A DNA stretch of 49,848 bases from Firmicutes bacterium UBA3932. Its GTDB lineage: Bacteria; Bacillota; Clostridia; Peptostreptococcales; Anaerovoracaceae. Where the stretch lies: the NCBI GenBank assembly GCA_002385825.1, contig DGEG01000151.1, positions 1-49,848 of the forward strand, given 5' to 3'. Every line of letters starts with the position of its first letter. The stretch's first letter is position 1. The notes below the pieces were generated by a model. The model searched no databases and had not been told where the DNA came from. It worked only from the letters and a program-made list of their open reading frames with translations. Made by a program: the position numbers and the translations under genes. Of this stretch, positions 8,890-17,288 are shown one piece after another.

Positions 8890-9777
8890 ATGCTAAAACG
8901 ATTGAGAGGATACCGGCATGATGCCAGAAGAGTGCGGGATCTCGATTCCGTGCACCAAATGATGCCCTACATATTGAAAAGACGATGTGATTCCGAAGTA
9001 TATATCAATGAAAAAGTCGATGTGACGGAAGCTTTAAAGTACATAAAACAGAGAAATGAATCGGATCCGGATCGCAAGTTTACGCTGTTCCATTTGATTT
9101 TAGCTGCTTTTTCTAAAACCATCATCCATAGACCTTATTTAAACCGGTTTATTTCCGGCAGGAGATATTATGAGAGGTATGATGTCAGTTTTTCTTTTGT
9201 TATAAAAAAACAATTCTCCGATAAGGGCGAAGAAAGCCTCATGATATTGCGAACAAACGGGGATTCTACTTTGGATGAAATCAATCAAAAAGTTCGAGGG
9301 ACAGTGCAGGAAGTAAGGGAAACGGGAGGCAATGACCTGGATAAAATTCTCGATCTGCTGGTGAAATTCCCAAGGCCGGTGCTCAGACTTTTTGCCACTT
9401 TGCTCAATTTACTTGAATACTATAATTGCATGCCCAAATCCTTATCTGATGTAGATCCGTATTATTCAACCGTATTGATCGCCAACCTGGGCAGCATCAA
9501 GTGCGGAACCCCTTATCACCATTTGACGGAATACGGTACAAACTCTTTGATGGTCACCATAGGAGAAATCCACAAAGAAAGTGTAATCGACAATGAGGGA
9601 AATTCTCATATACGAGATGTTGTGGAGATGGGAATAACCATCGACGAGAGAATAGGCGACGGTTACTACTTTGCGAAATCCATAAAAATGTTTAAGTATC
9701 TGTTAAATAATCCTGAACTTCTCGAAATGCCGTTTAAGGAAGAGGTGAATTGCGATGATGAAAGCTCCATGGCTTAA
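8890..9777 (+). CDS. CAT/E2-fold acyltransferase-like protein lacking a lipoyl domain
   Basis: The protein resembles the catalytic domain of 2-oxoacid dehydrogenase E2 (chloramphenicol acetyltransferase fold), without lipoyl or E1/E3-binding domains. Recognisable parts are the helix FTLFHLILAAFSKTI, the segment LIANLGSIKCGTPYH, and a C-terminal DERIGDGYYFAKS that aligns with the catalytic DHRxxDG motif. In this motif the catalytic His is replaced by Glu, so ordinary CAT chemistry is doubtful. ATG at 8890 is chosen because GGAG lies 8 bases upstream; GTG at 8881 is possible. The end overlaps the next ligase gene by 23 bases, so the two are coupled and probably work together on an acyl group. 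The exact function is unknown. Confidence 0.7.
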   Translation: MLKRLRGYRHDARRVRDLDSVHQMMPYILKRRCDSEVYINEKVDVTEALKYIKQRNESDPDRKFTLFHLILAAFSKTIIHRPYLNRFISGRRYYERYDVSFSFVIKKQFSDKGEESLMILRTNGDSTLDEINQKVRGTVQEVRETGGNDLDKILDLLVKFPRPVLRLFATLLNLLEYYNCMPKSLSDVDPYYSTVLIANLGSIKCGTPYHHLTEYGTNSLMVTIGEIHKESVIDNEGNSHIRDVVEMGITIDERIGDGYYFAKSIKMFKYLLNNPELLEMPFKEEVNCDDESSMA

Positions 9778-11476
9778 ATTCTACAATTCGGTTCCCCATC
9801 ATCTGGATTACCCCGATATATCTATTTTTGAGTTGATGGAAAAAGCTGCTGAAAAATACCCTGACCACATCGCTTATGAGTTTTTTGGCACAACAGCAAC
9901 GTATACGCAGTTTGTAGAAGAGGTGCATCAATGTGCAAAAGCATTGAAATCCCTGGGAATTAAAGAGGAAGATCGGGTTACGATATGTCTTCCCAACGTG
10001 CCGCAGGCCATCATCATGTTCTATGCCATCAATATGATCGGGGCTATAGCCAACATGGTCCATCCTCTGGCAGCTGAAGGGGAAATCCGATTTTTCCTTA
10101 AAGATTCCAACAGCGTAGCAGCCATAACGCTGGATGCATTTTATGAAAAGTTTTCAAATGTTATAAAGGATACCAATGTTAAATATTTAATAATTACAAG
10201 CATAAAGGATAAATTAAATCCGCTCAAAACCTTAGGATATTTTGTAACAAAAGGTCGTAAAATCAAGCCGATTCCCAGAAATGCAGACCTTATTTATTGG
10301 AAAGACTTTCTAGAGATTGGAGAGAGGTATGGGTTTGATTATATAGTCCGCCGGAAGGGAAATGATCCGGCAGTTATTCTTTACAGCGGAGGCACAACGG
10401 GGACTACAAAGGGCATTCTTCTCACAAATTTGAATTTCAATGCGCTGGCATTGCAGACTATAGCTATGGGGGACTGTGCATCGCCGGGAGATTCTATGTT
10501 ATCCATCATGCCTATATTCCATGGTTTTGGACTGGGCATAGGAATCCATACAATGTTAGTTCATGGCTGCAAATGCATTTTAATCCCTGCATTCAGCGCT
10601 CAAACCTTCGGAACGCTGCTGAAAAAAAATCAGCCTAACCATATAGCCGGTGTACCCACTCTTTATGAAGCGCTGTTGCGGAGCAAGAAAATAAAGAAGA
10701 ACGATCTTAAGTGTCTGAAAGGCGTGTTCTGCGGTGGCGATTCACTGTCAGTGGAATTGAAGAAAAAGGTGGATGCGTTTCTGAAAGAGCACGGCGCCAC
10801 AGTGCAAATCAGAGAAGGATATGGCACAACGGAATGCGTGACGGCCAGTTGCCTGACGCCGAAAAACTATTATCGCGAAGGGAGCATCGGCTTGCCTTTT
10901 CCTGATACGTATTATAAAATAGTGAAGCCTAATACACAGGAAGAAGTTCCTTACGGAACGGAGGGAGAAATCTGCATTCACGGTCCCACCGTGATGTTGG
11001 GCTACATAGGAAACCCAAAAGAAACCGCTCACGCGTTGCAGATTCATCCGGACGGGCTTACCTGGCTTCATACCGGTGATTTGGGGGTTATGGACGAGGA
11101 CGGCTTCGTATATTTTGTACAACGTCTTAAAAGAGTGATTATATCTTCCGGCTACTCTATTTATCCGTCCCAGTTGGAAAATATCATCGATGCTCATGAA
11201 GCGGTGCTCATGTCTACCGTCATCGGAGTAGACGACCCGTATAAGATACAGAAAGTGAAGGCATTCATCGTACTGAAGCCCAATATTTCTCCCACCGAAG
11301 AAGTGAGGGAAAGCATACGGAAACATTGCGAAAAGAATATTGCAAAATACGCAATGCCATATGAATTTGAGTTTCGTGAGTCTCTGCCCAAGACATTGGT
11401 GGGGAAAGTAGCTTATACGATTCTCGAGGCAGAAGAGAGAGAAAAGGAAGAGAGGCGGAGAAATAATCGAGAATGA
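9755..11476 (+). CDS. Acyl-CoA synthetase-like AMP-forming ligase
   Basis: This 573-residue protein belongs to the ANL (adenylate-forming) superfamily. The phosphate loop YSGGTTGTTKG is at about residue 210, YGTTEC and the hinge region TGDLGVMDEDGFVYF follow, and the C-terminal catalytic Lys is in KTLVGKV. Such enzymes activate a carboxylic acid as acyl-AMP and usually transfer it to CoA. It overlaps the CAT-like gene upstream by 23 bases and the following gene by 4 (ATGA), so the three form one translational unit directly after the fab operon. A role in activating exogenous or unusual fatty acids is plausible. The substrate cannot be read from the sequence. Confidence 0.85.
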   Translation: MMKAPWLKFYNSVPHHLDYPDISIFELMEKAAEKYPDHIAYEFFGTTATYTQFVEEVHQCAKALKSLGIKEEDRVTICLPNVPQAIIMFYAINMIGAIANMVHPLAAEGEIRFFLKDSNSVAAITLDAFYEKFSNVIKDTNVKYLIITSIKDKLNPLKTLGYFVTKGRKIKPIPRNADLIYWKDFLEIGERYGFDYIVRRKGNDPAVILYSGGTTGTTKGILLTNLNFNALALQTIAMGDCASPGDSMLSIMPIFHGFGLGIGIHTMLVHGCKCILIPAFSAQTFGTLLKKNQPNHIAGVPTLYEALLRSKKIKKNDLKCLKGVFCGGDSLSVELKKKVDAFLKEHGATVQIREGYGTTECVTASCLTPKNYYREGSIGLPFPDTYYKIVKPNTQEEVPYGTEGEICIHGPTVMLGYIGNPKETAHALQIHPDGLTWLHTGDLGVMDEDGFVYFVQRLKRVIISSGYSIYPSQLENIIDAHEAVLMSTVIGVDDPYKIQKVKAFIVLKPNISPTEEVRESIRKHCEKNIAKYAMPYEFEFRESLPKTLVGKVAYTILEAEEREKEERRRNNRE

Positions 11477-12183
11477 GTGTGAAAAATGTTAGAGATCACC
11501 AAATTATGCACGTTCAAGCAGAGGACATATACCCGGTGGCTGAGGAGTATTTTCTCAAGACGGCAAGGTTTGACAGGAACAACGAAAAGCATATGCGGAT
11601 GTGGTCTCGCGCACTTGAAATCTATGATGAACTCCGCGATAAAGCAGAATTAAAAGCAGTTTATCGTTATATGGTTCCGGACAAAAAAGAAGGGAAAAAC
11701 CTTTTCTTTCAAGATGTGTCAATTGTCTGCAATGCTTTTGAGTTGTTGAGTCTTGAGAATATAAAAGGGGCGTATTTCTATCTGCTCACTGCAGGAAGAG
11801 TGCATACGGATAGCGATCAGCTGGTCGATCAGCTATATAGCGATGTATGGGGCACTTCTCTTGTTGATGCTTTGCGACAAAAAGTCGGGGAACATATTTT
11901 CTCTGTTGAGTCGAAAAGGGAAACCCCCGGCGTTTTATCTGAACCCTTTGGACCGGGTTATTACGGAATGCCGTTGGAACAGACCTCTGAGATTTTTCGA
12001 ATTATCGACCCTTCTCTAGTGAATGTTTACCTCAGTACCGGCGGGATGATGGTGCCACAGAAAAGTGTGACAGGGCTTTACCTGTCCGTTAAAGACGGCA
12101 CACAACTGCCTCCCCTTTCATGTGAGAGCTGCATAGGAGGGACTTTCGGTTGCGCTTTTTGTAACCGTTCGGGCATTAAATAA
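11473..12183 (+). CDS. MetH-activation-domain-like protein with a C-terminal four-Cys tail
   Basis: The second half matches the B12-dependent methionine synthase activation (AdoMet-binding) domain: PGYYGMPLEQTSEIFRII (residues 161-178) followed by GGMMVPQKSVTGLYL (190-204). In MetH this domain supplies AdoMet to remethylate oxidised cobalamin. Here it is a free-standing 236-residue protein ending with CxxC-x6-CxxC (Cys217, 220, 227, 230), which could bind an Fe-S cluster or zinc. It overlaps the ligase gene by 4 bases and ends 4 bases from the convergent pocR-type gene. A job in corrinoid reactivation would fit the neighbouring methylamine genes, while the operon position ties it to the acyl ligase. 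Function is inference. Confidence 0.65.
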   Translation: MSVKNVRDHQIMHVQAEDIYPVAEEYFLKTARFDRNNEKHMRMWSRALEIYDELRDKAELKAVYRYMVPDKKEGKNLFFQDVSIVCNAFELLSLENIKGAYFYLLTAGRVHTDSDQLVDQLYSDVWGTSLVDALRQKVGEHIFSVESKRETPGVLSEPFGPGYYGMPLEQTSEIFRIIDPSLVNVYLSTGGMMVPQKSVTGLYLSVKDGTQLPPLSCESCIGGTFGCAFCNRSGIK

Positions 12184-12187
12184 AATA

Positions 12188-13468
12188 CTAAGAGTTAATG
12201 CGTTTCTGTTTTCTGTATTCCTTCGGCGTGAGACCTTCAACCTTACGAAAGACTTTTGAAAAATAACTCTGGTCTGAAAATCCGCATTGATAGGCTATAT
12301 TTGTAAGGTTAAGCGCCGTATCTTTCAGCAGTTTTTTTGCTTCGCGTATTCTTAAAAGGGTAAGGTATTCCGTAAAACTCCTGCCCATTTCCTGTTTGAA
12401 AAGGGCGGATAAATATGATTTGTTTACATGGAAATGATTTGCGCTGTCTTCTAAGGTCATCTTTTCCTTAAAGTGTTTGTTCATATGTTTTACGGTTTTT
12501 TTCACGATTTCTGATGAACCATGATAGAAGCTTTCAGCATATGTAACCGCCAAATCGCTCAGGAATGTGCAGGCGAACCGCTTCATGCTATCGTAATCCT
12601 TTTCTTCGGCTAATGTATCCAGACTGCTCAAATCTGCTTCGATAGTTGATTGATCCCAATCCGGCAAACCTCTGATCAACATGTTGCATAAACTGTAAAT
12701 TTTCATTTTAAGGGCTTCAAGATCGCCGGCCTCCAAAAGATAGAGCTCATCCATCAATTGAGAAGCGGCATCAACGGCTCCCTGGCTATCCCCGCTGCTG
12801 ACCAGCTGACTTACTTGCTTTTCTAATTCGTGAGGATAACTCATTGCCTTTTGAGACATTTTATATTTCCGCACCTCGGAATTCAGTTTGGTCTGCCTGC
12901 GATATCGTTCGTTTCTGATGAAATATTCCCCTGCATTTTCCACGGAAGAAAGAACGCAGTTGTTCAACATGACGGAGAGATGGGATACTTCTTCCGGGGT
13001 GAAAGAACTCATCTTGTTCATTGTCATAATAAGCTTTGGATAGTCGGCATCGCTTACACTATCTTCTTTCAGGACCTTTGTGACAGTGGATTCACGAAGA
13101 GATGCCATTACAATCGGTCCTGCCAGAAATCCTCCTACAAGGGTATCTCCATGCAGCAAAGCTACTGCAATTTTCACCAACCCTCCTCTGCATACGAAAA
13201 TATACGGTTCGCCCAGCTGCGAAGCGTAATTCAATGAGGAGAGCAGATTTCTGCCGCAAGGAGAAGAAGGGTCTCCATATTGATGAGAATGGCTGCAGAC
13301 TTTATATTCTTCGCCCCATTCCAATCTTATATCGCCCTCGCTATCCATATACGTGACTGGAATTTTCATCATAACGCTGAAGGCGTTAATAGACTCTATA
13401 AGATAGTTTGAGAGCCGGTGGTCAGACGATTTCACAGTGGATGAAAATACCTGATTCAATGCGTTCAC
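12188..13468 (-). CDS. PocR-domain AraC-family regulator, probable activator of the methylamine genes
   Basis: This 426-residue regulator has an N-terminal PocR sensory domain (about residues 20-170, with the conserved Cys/His-containing region around CSHSHQYGDPSSPCGRN and the segment GFLAGPIVM) and a C-terminal AraC double helix-turn-helix (about 325-422; NKSYLSALFKQEMG and QCGFSDQSYFSKVFRK, ending TPKEYRKQKR). PocR domains sense small molecules, and such regulators often sit beside corrinoid methyltransferase genes. It is divergent from the methylamine operon starting at 13694, which is its likely target. It starts with GTG, and a perfect 27-bp dyad lies immediately upstream. It ends in UAG with UAA four codons later. 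Confidence 0.88.
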   Translation of the reverse strand: MNALNQVFSSTVKSSDHRLSNYLIESINAFSVMMKIPVTYMDSEGDIRLEWGEEYKVCSHSHQYGDPSSPCGRNLLSSLNYASQLGEPYIFVCRGGLVKIAVALLHGDTLVGGFLAGPIVMASLRESTVTKVLKEDSVSDADYPKLIMTMNKMSSFTPEEVSHLSVMLNNCVLSSVENAGEYFIRNERYRRQTKLNSEVRKYKMSQKAMSYPHELEKQVSQLVSSGDSQGAVDAASQLMDELYLLEAGDLEALKMKIYSLCNMLIRGLPDWDQSTIEADLSSLDTLAEEKDYDSMKRFACTFLSDLAVTYAESFYHGSSEIVKKTVKHMNKHFKEKMTLEDSANHFHVNKSYLSALFKQEMGRSFTEYLTLLRIREAKKLLKDTALNLTNIAYQCGFSDQSYFSKVFRKVEGLTPKEYRKQKRINS

Positions 13469-13476
13469 CTCACAAA

Positions 13477-13503
13477 ATTACCTAAATTGCGAACTTAGGT
13501 AAT
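13477..13503. promoter_or_regulatory. Perfect 9-bp inverted repeat in the pocR-type leader
   Basis: ATTACCTAA and TTAGGTAAT flank a 9-base spacer (ATTGCGAAC). It lies 9 bases upstream of the regulator's GTG start, in the divergent intergenic region. It could be an operator for autoregulation or a leader hairpin. The evidence is symmetry only. Confidence 0.5.
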
Positions 13504-13569
13504 AATATTTTACCAAACATTAGATAGATGCGCAAGGCGCAAAGGATCGAACCAAAAAAAATACAAATA

Positions 13570-13611
13570 TAGATTTAAATCCTCCTATCCTTTTATACAT
13601 GTAATATGTAT
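13570..13611 (+). promoter_or_regulatory. Candidate promoter and dyad for the methylamine operon
   Basis: TAGATT (13570-13575) and TTATAC (13593-13598) are spaced 17 bp. The -10 overlaps an inverted repeat ATACAT-N5-ATGTAT (13595-13611). Both boxes are weak, which fits a promoter needing an activator such as the divergent PocR/AraC protein. Confidence 0.35.
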
Positions 13612-13693
13612 CATAAATATGGAGAATAGTAGAGGTGTAGAAGAAAACTATTCCATGTAAAATTATTAAATCAACGGAGGAAAAAAGGAAAGT

Positions 13694-15061
13694 ATGGGAA
13701 AAGAACTGGTAATAAAGGCACTGCGCCATGAAAAGACCGAACGAGTACCCTGGGTGCCCTTTGCCGGAGTTCATGCCGGAAAACTGAAGGGCTACACAGG
13801 AAAAGAAATCCTGACGGATGCTGACAAACTCGTAGAATCACTGCTTGAAGTTAATAAGCTGTACATGCCCGACGGCATGCCCATCACATTTGATTTGCAG
13901 ATTGAAGCGGAAATACTGGGATGTTCATTGCTTTGGGCTGACAATAACCCGCCCTCAGTAAAATCTCATCCCCTGGCAGAAGATAAAACAATCCCATGCA
14001 GGTGCACAATTCCAACGAAGGAGTCGGGAAGAATCCCGGTGATATTGGATGCTATGCGCAGAGTTAAGGCTGAGATTGGAGATCAGACGGCTCTGTACGG
14101 ATTGATATGCGGGCCTTTCACTCTCGCTTCCCATCTTAGAGGCACATCCATATTCATGGATATGGTTAAAGATCCTCAATACGTAAAAGATCTGATTGAA
14201 TTCTGTTCCGAAGTATGTATTCAAATGGCCGAGTATTACATTGAAGCCGGGATGGATGTTATTGCCATCGTAGATCCACTCGTGAGCCAAGTGTCTCCTA
14301 AGCATATAGAGAATTTGCTTGCCGATGGCTTCATTGCAGTTTTTGATTTCATACGGAGCAAAGGAGCCCTCTCCAGCTTCTTCGTGTGCGGAAACGCCTC
14401 TAAGCAAATTGAAGTCATGTGTAAGATGAATCCGGATGGCATTTCTGTAGACGAAAACGTCAATTTAGTGGAAGCCAAGAAGATCAGCGACAAATACAAC
14501 ATTACCATCGGAGGGAACATTCCTCTGACCACCACCATGCTGCTTGGAAATCAGCAGGACAACATGAAGGCTGTTATCGATATTCTTGATAGCGTAGATC
14601 ACCACAACTTCATCTTGAGCCCTGGTTGCGACATGCCTTATGACACGCCCATCGAAAACACCATCGCGGCTGCCCAGGCTGTCAGAAATCCCGACGATGC
14701 TCGGAAGATGCTGGAGAACTATACCGTGGTAGTAGACGATATCGATGTTGAGATACCGGACTACAAAAACCTGGACAAAGTTCTTATCGAATTGTTCCTG
14801 CTTGATCCCGATCAATGCGCCGCATGCACATACATGCTGAACAGCGTGGTGGATATATATGACGAGATCAAGGATATAGCGGAATACAGAGTCTATAAAT
14901 ATTTTATCCGTGAAGACATTGCGAGAACCAGAAAGATGGGACTTACGAACTTGCCTACTATGTGCATTGACGGTGAACAGAAATACATTTCCATCATTCC
15001 GCCGAAAGAAGAACTAATCGCAGAAATTAAGAAATATGCCGAAGCTAAAAAAGCTAAATAA
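13694..15061 (+). CDS. MtbA/UroD-like methylcobamide methyltransferase fused to a thioredoxin-like domain
   Basis: Residues 1-340 have the uroporphyrinogen-decarboxylase-like barrel of MtaA/MtbA, which in archaea moves methyl from a corrinoid protein to coenzyme M. The zinc motif HxC...C of that family appears as Phe230-Val-Cys232 (FVCGN) and Cys312 (SPGCDMP), so the His is replaced by Phe. Residues 360-455 look like a thioredoxin-type domain: strand LIELFLL, redox pair Cys375-Ala-Ala-Cys378, then TNLPTMCIDG with the expected cis-Pro421 and an extra Cys424. Archaeal MtbA lacks this extension (about 340 residues). It is the first gene of the operon, with RBS ACGGAGGA. It should accept methyl from MttC; the final acceptor in a bacterium without coenzyme M is unknown and may involve the thiol domain. 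Confidence 0.82.
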   Translation: MGKELVIKALRHEKTERVPWVPFAGVHAGKLKGYTGKEILTDADKLVESLLEVNKLYMPDGMPITFDLQIEAEILGCSLLWADNNPPSVKSHPLAEDKTIPCRCTIPTKESGRIPVILDAMRRVKAEIGDQTALYGLICGPFTLASHLRGTSIFMDMVKDPQYVKDLIEFCSEVCIQMAEYYIEAGMDVIAIVDPLVSQVSPKHIENLLADGFIAVFDFIRSKGALSSFFVCGNASKQIEVMCKMNPDGISVDENVNLVEAKKISDKYNITIGGNIPLTTTMLLGNQQDNMKAVIDILDSVDHHNFILSPGCDMPYDTPIENTIAAAQAVRNPDDARKMLENYTVVVDDIDVEIPDYKNLDKVLIELFLLDPDQCAACTYMLNSVVDIYDEIKDIAEYRVYKYFIREDIARTRKMGLTNLPTMCIDGEQKYISIIPPKEELIAEIKKYAEAKKAK

Positions 15062-15100
15062 GATATTCTTGAATTGGTATTACAAATAGGAGGGAAAAAG

Positions 15101-15745
15101 ATGAGTAAAGAAATGCTGTTTGAGGCTGCTGCCGAGTCGATTATCGAAAGTGATGAAGATAAAGCTTTCGAAGTGCTCGCCCAGGCAGAAGAACAAGGTG
15201 TGGATTTGGTTGAACTTTTGGGCCAAGGCTACAGCGCTGGAATGAGAGAGCTGGGTGATCGTTTTGGAAGAGGAGAAATCTTCCTTCCCGAACTGATCTT
15301 TGCCACAGAAGTCATGAAAGCAGTAACAGAAAAAATCGAAGCAAAAATGGAATCCGTAGACACTCCCAAGAAAGGCGTCATGGTTATCGGTACCGTCGCT
15401 GGTGATGTCCACGACATCGGTAAGGGTATCGTTGCTTCTCTGGTTAAGACTAACGGTATCGAAGTGCATGATCTGGGCCGCGAGGTTCCGGCTGAAGTTT
15501 TTGTAGAAAAGGCAATTGAGTACAATGCAGATTTTGTAGGAAGCAGCGCATTGCTTACCACTACCATGACTGAGCAGAAAAAAATTGAAGAACTCCTTGT
15601 AAAAGCCGGTATTCGGGATAAGGTCATGACACTTGTCGGTGGTGCTCCCGTTACTAAGCGCTGGGCAGAAAAGATCGGCGCAGACGCTTACTGCGAAGAT
15701 GCCAGCGAGGCTGTGCAAGTGATTCTTTCCTGGCTTGAAAACTAA
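15101..15745 (+). CDS. mttC: Methylamine corrinoid protein
   Basis: This 214-residue protein has the helical cap domain and the Rossmann-like B12-binding domain of MttC/MtbC/MtmC. The cobalt-ligand motif is Asp102-x-His104-x-x-Gly107 (GDVHDIGKG); the loop SALLTTTM and the end motif VGGAPVTKRWAEKIGADAY are also typical. It carries cob(I)alamin, takes the methyl group from MttB or MtbB and hands it on. ATG at 15101 is behind GGAGGG. It sits between the MtbA-like fusion and mttB, so it is the likely main carrier for both amines. Whether it prefers MttB or MtbB is not visible. Confidence 0.92.
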   Translation: MSKEMLFEAAAESIIESDEDKAFEVLAQAEEQGVDLVELLGQGYSAGMRELGDRFGRGEIFLPELIFATEVMKAVTEKIEAKMESVDTPKKGVMVIGTVAGDVHDIGKGIVASLVKTNGIEVHDLGREVPAEVFVEKAIEYNADFVGSSALLTTTMTEQKKIEELLVKAGIRDKVMTLVGGAPVTKRWAEKIGADAYCEDASEAVQVILSWLEN

Positions 15746-15811
15746 TACTAAACCAAACCGGTACAACACGGAATCGGGTACAGTTGTTAATAGTCGGGAA
15801 AGGAGCAAAAA

Positions 15812-17287
15812 ATGGCTAAATTTAAGCACGAAGAAGACATCAGGGGCTATTGCATTCTAAGTAATGAAGACTTGGATGCGCTCCACGAGGCTACGCTAGA
15901 CCTCATGGAGGACTTCGGTCTTCAGATTCATGGTGATGAAGCCCTGGAAATCTACAGTGCAGCAGGTTGTGACGTAGACAAGGAAAACCACAGGGTTCGC
16001 TTCCCAAGAAATCTTGTCAATGACAGCATTGAATCCTGTCCTGAAGAGTTCGTTCTTTGTGGCAGAGACCCAAAGCATGATACGTTGGTCGGGGGCAAAA
16101 ATGTAGCCTTCAAAAACTTTGGGACCGGCGTTCTGATTATAGATCCTTACACAGGTGAGATCAGGGAGTCCACAAAGGAAGATCTGGGGAATGTAGCTCG
16201 TTTCTGTGACGCACTTGATTCCATCGACGTATTCTCCATAGCTGTAACTGCAGGAGATGTGAATCAAAAAGTAAGATCGCTTCATGAAGCTGAAGTTGTC
16301 TTCAACAACCTTACGAAGAACTTTGCCCATGATCTGGAAGGAGTAAAGAATACCCAACGATTTATCGATATGGCGGCTGCTATTCAGGGCGGTTACGACA
16401 AATTGAGAGAACGTCCCATAATTACCATGGGAGCCTGCCCCAACAGTCCGCTTGAGATAAACGAAAATGAGACCAGTATCATTATACTTTCCGCCAGACA
16501 TGGCCTTCCTATCGACATTCTGTCAATGGGACTTTGCGGCGGCACCACTCCGGCTACCCTGGCAGGAACACTGGTAACTACAAATGCTGAGATCCTTGGA
16601 GGAATTGTCCTGTCACAGATTATCAATAAGGGTAATCCTATTCTGTACGGCAGTTCAACTACCATCATGGACATGATATCCGCCACATCGCCGGTAGGCG
16701 CTCCTGAGCATGCTATGTTTGGCTCTGCGGTAGGGCAGATAGGTCATTACTACGGAATACCTACCAATGTAGGCGGAACTTAGGGGGACAGCAAGATTAT
16801 CGATGCTCAAATAGGACATGAGAAGACCCTTACAGCTATACTGCCCGCATTGACAGGGAGCAATGTAATCTACGGAATGGGCATGCTGGAAATGGGAATG
16901 ACCATGAGCTATGAGCAGCTTCTCATCGACCAAGAGATCGTGAAAATGATCCGAAGAGTTCTTCAAGGGATTGCGGTCAACAAGGAAACTATTGCCCTCG
17001 ATGTGATTAAGAAGGTGGGGCCTGCAGGCAACTACCTGTCAGAAAGACACACATTGAAATATATGCGTCAGGAATTATCCACCACCACATTGATCAACAG
17101 AAAGATGAGGGACAGTTGGGAGAAGAGCGGTGCAAAGGATATCGCAGAGGTTGCCAGGGAGCAAGCTATCGAAATCCTGGAAAACTACAAACCGACTCCT
17201 CTTCCGGAAGATGTCCGCAAGAAGATTCACGAGATAGTATTGGAAGGCGAAGAAGAAGCGAAAGAATTAGAAAGAAGGGAAAATTAA
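15812..17287 (+). CDS. mttB: Trimethylamine methyltransferase (pyrrolysine protein)
   Basis: MttB demethylates trimethylamine to dimethylamine and methylates its corrinoid partner. The gene has an in-frame TAG at codon 324 (16781-16783); translation continues in the same frame for 167 more residues to TAA, giving 491 residues, as in archaeal Pyl-type MttB of about 495. The sequence around it is GGT-Pyl-GDSK. Both halves match the family: LCGGTTPATLAGT before, and IDAQIGHEKTLTA after. With genuine pylBCD, pylS and tRNA-Pyl downstream, pyrrolysine insertion is the natural reading and not two genes. RBS is AAAGGAG. It lies 66 bases after mttC and 1 base before mtbB. Confidence 0.95.
16781..16783 (+). 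other. Pyrrolysine codon (UAG) of mttB
   Basis: In-frame TAG at codon 324, at the position equivalent to Pyl334 of archaeal MttB; it is followed by GGG GAC AGC AAG. Homology continues without interruption on both sides. Confidence 0.95.
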
Positions 17288-17288
17288 A

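Noticed and set aside
16850..17287. A separate small gene after the mttB amber
   Set aside because: It is the downstream half of MttB in the same frame; homology and the Pyl system show a single protein.
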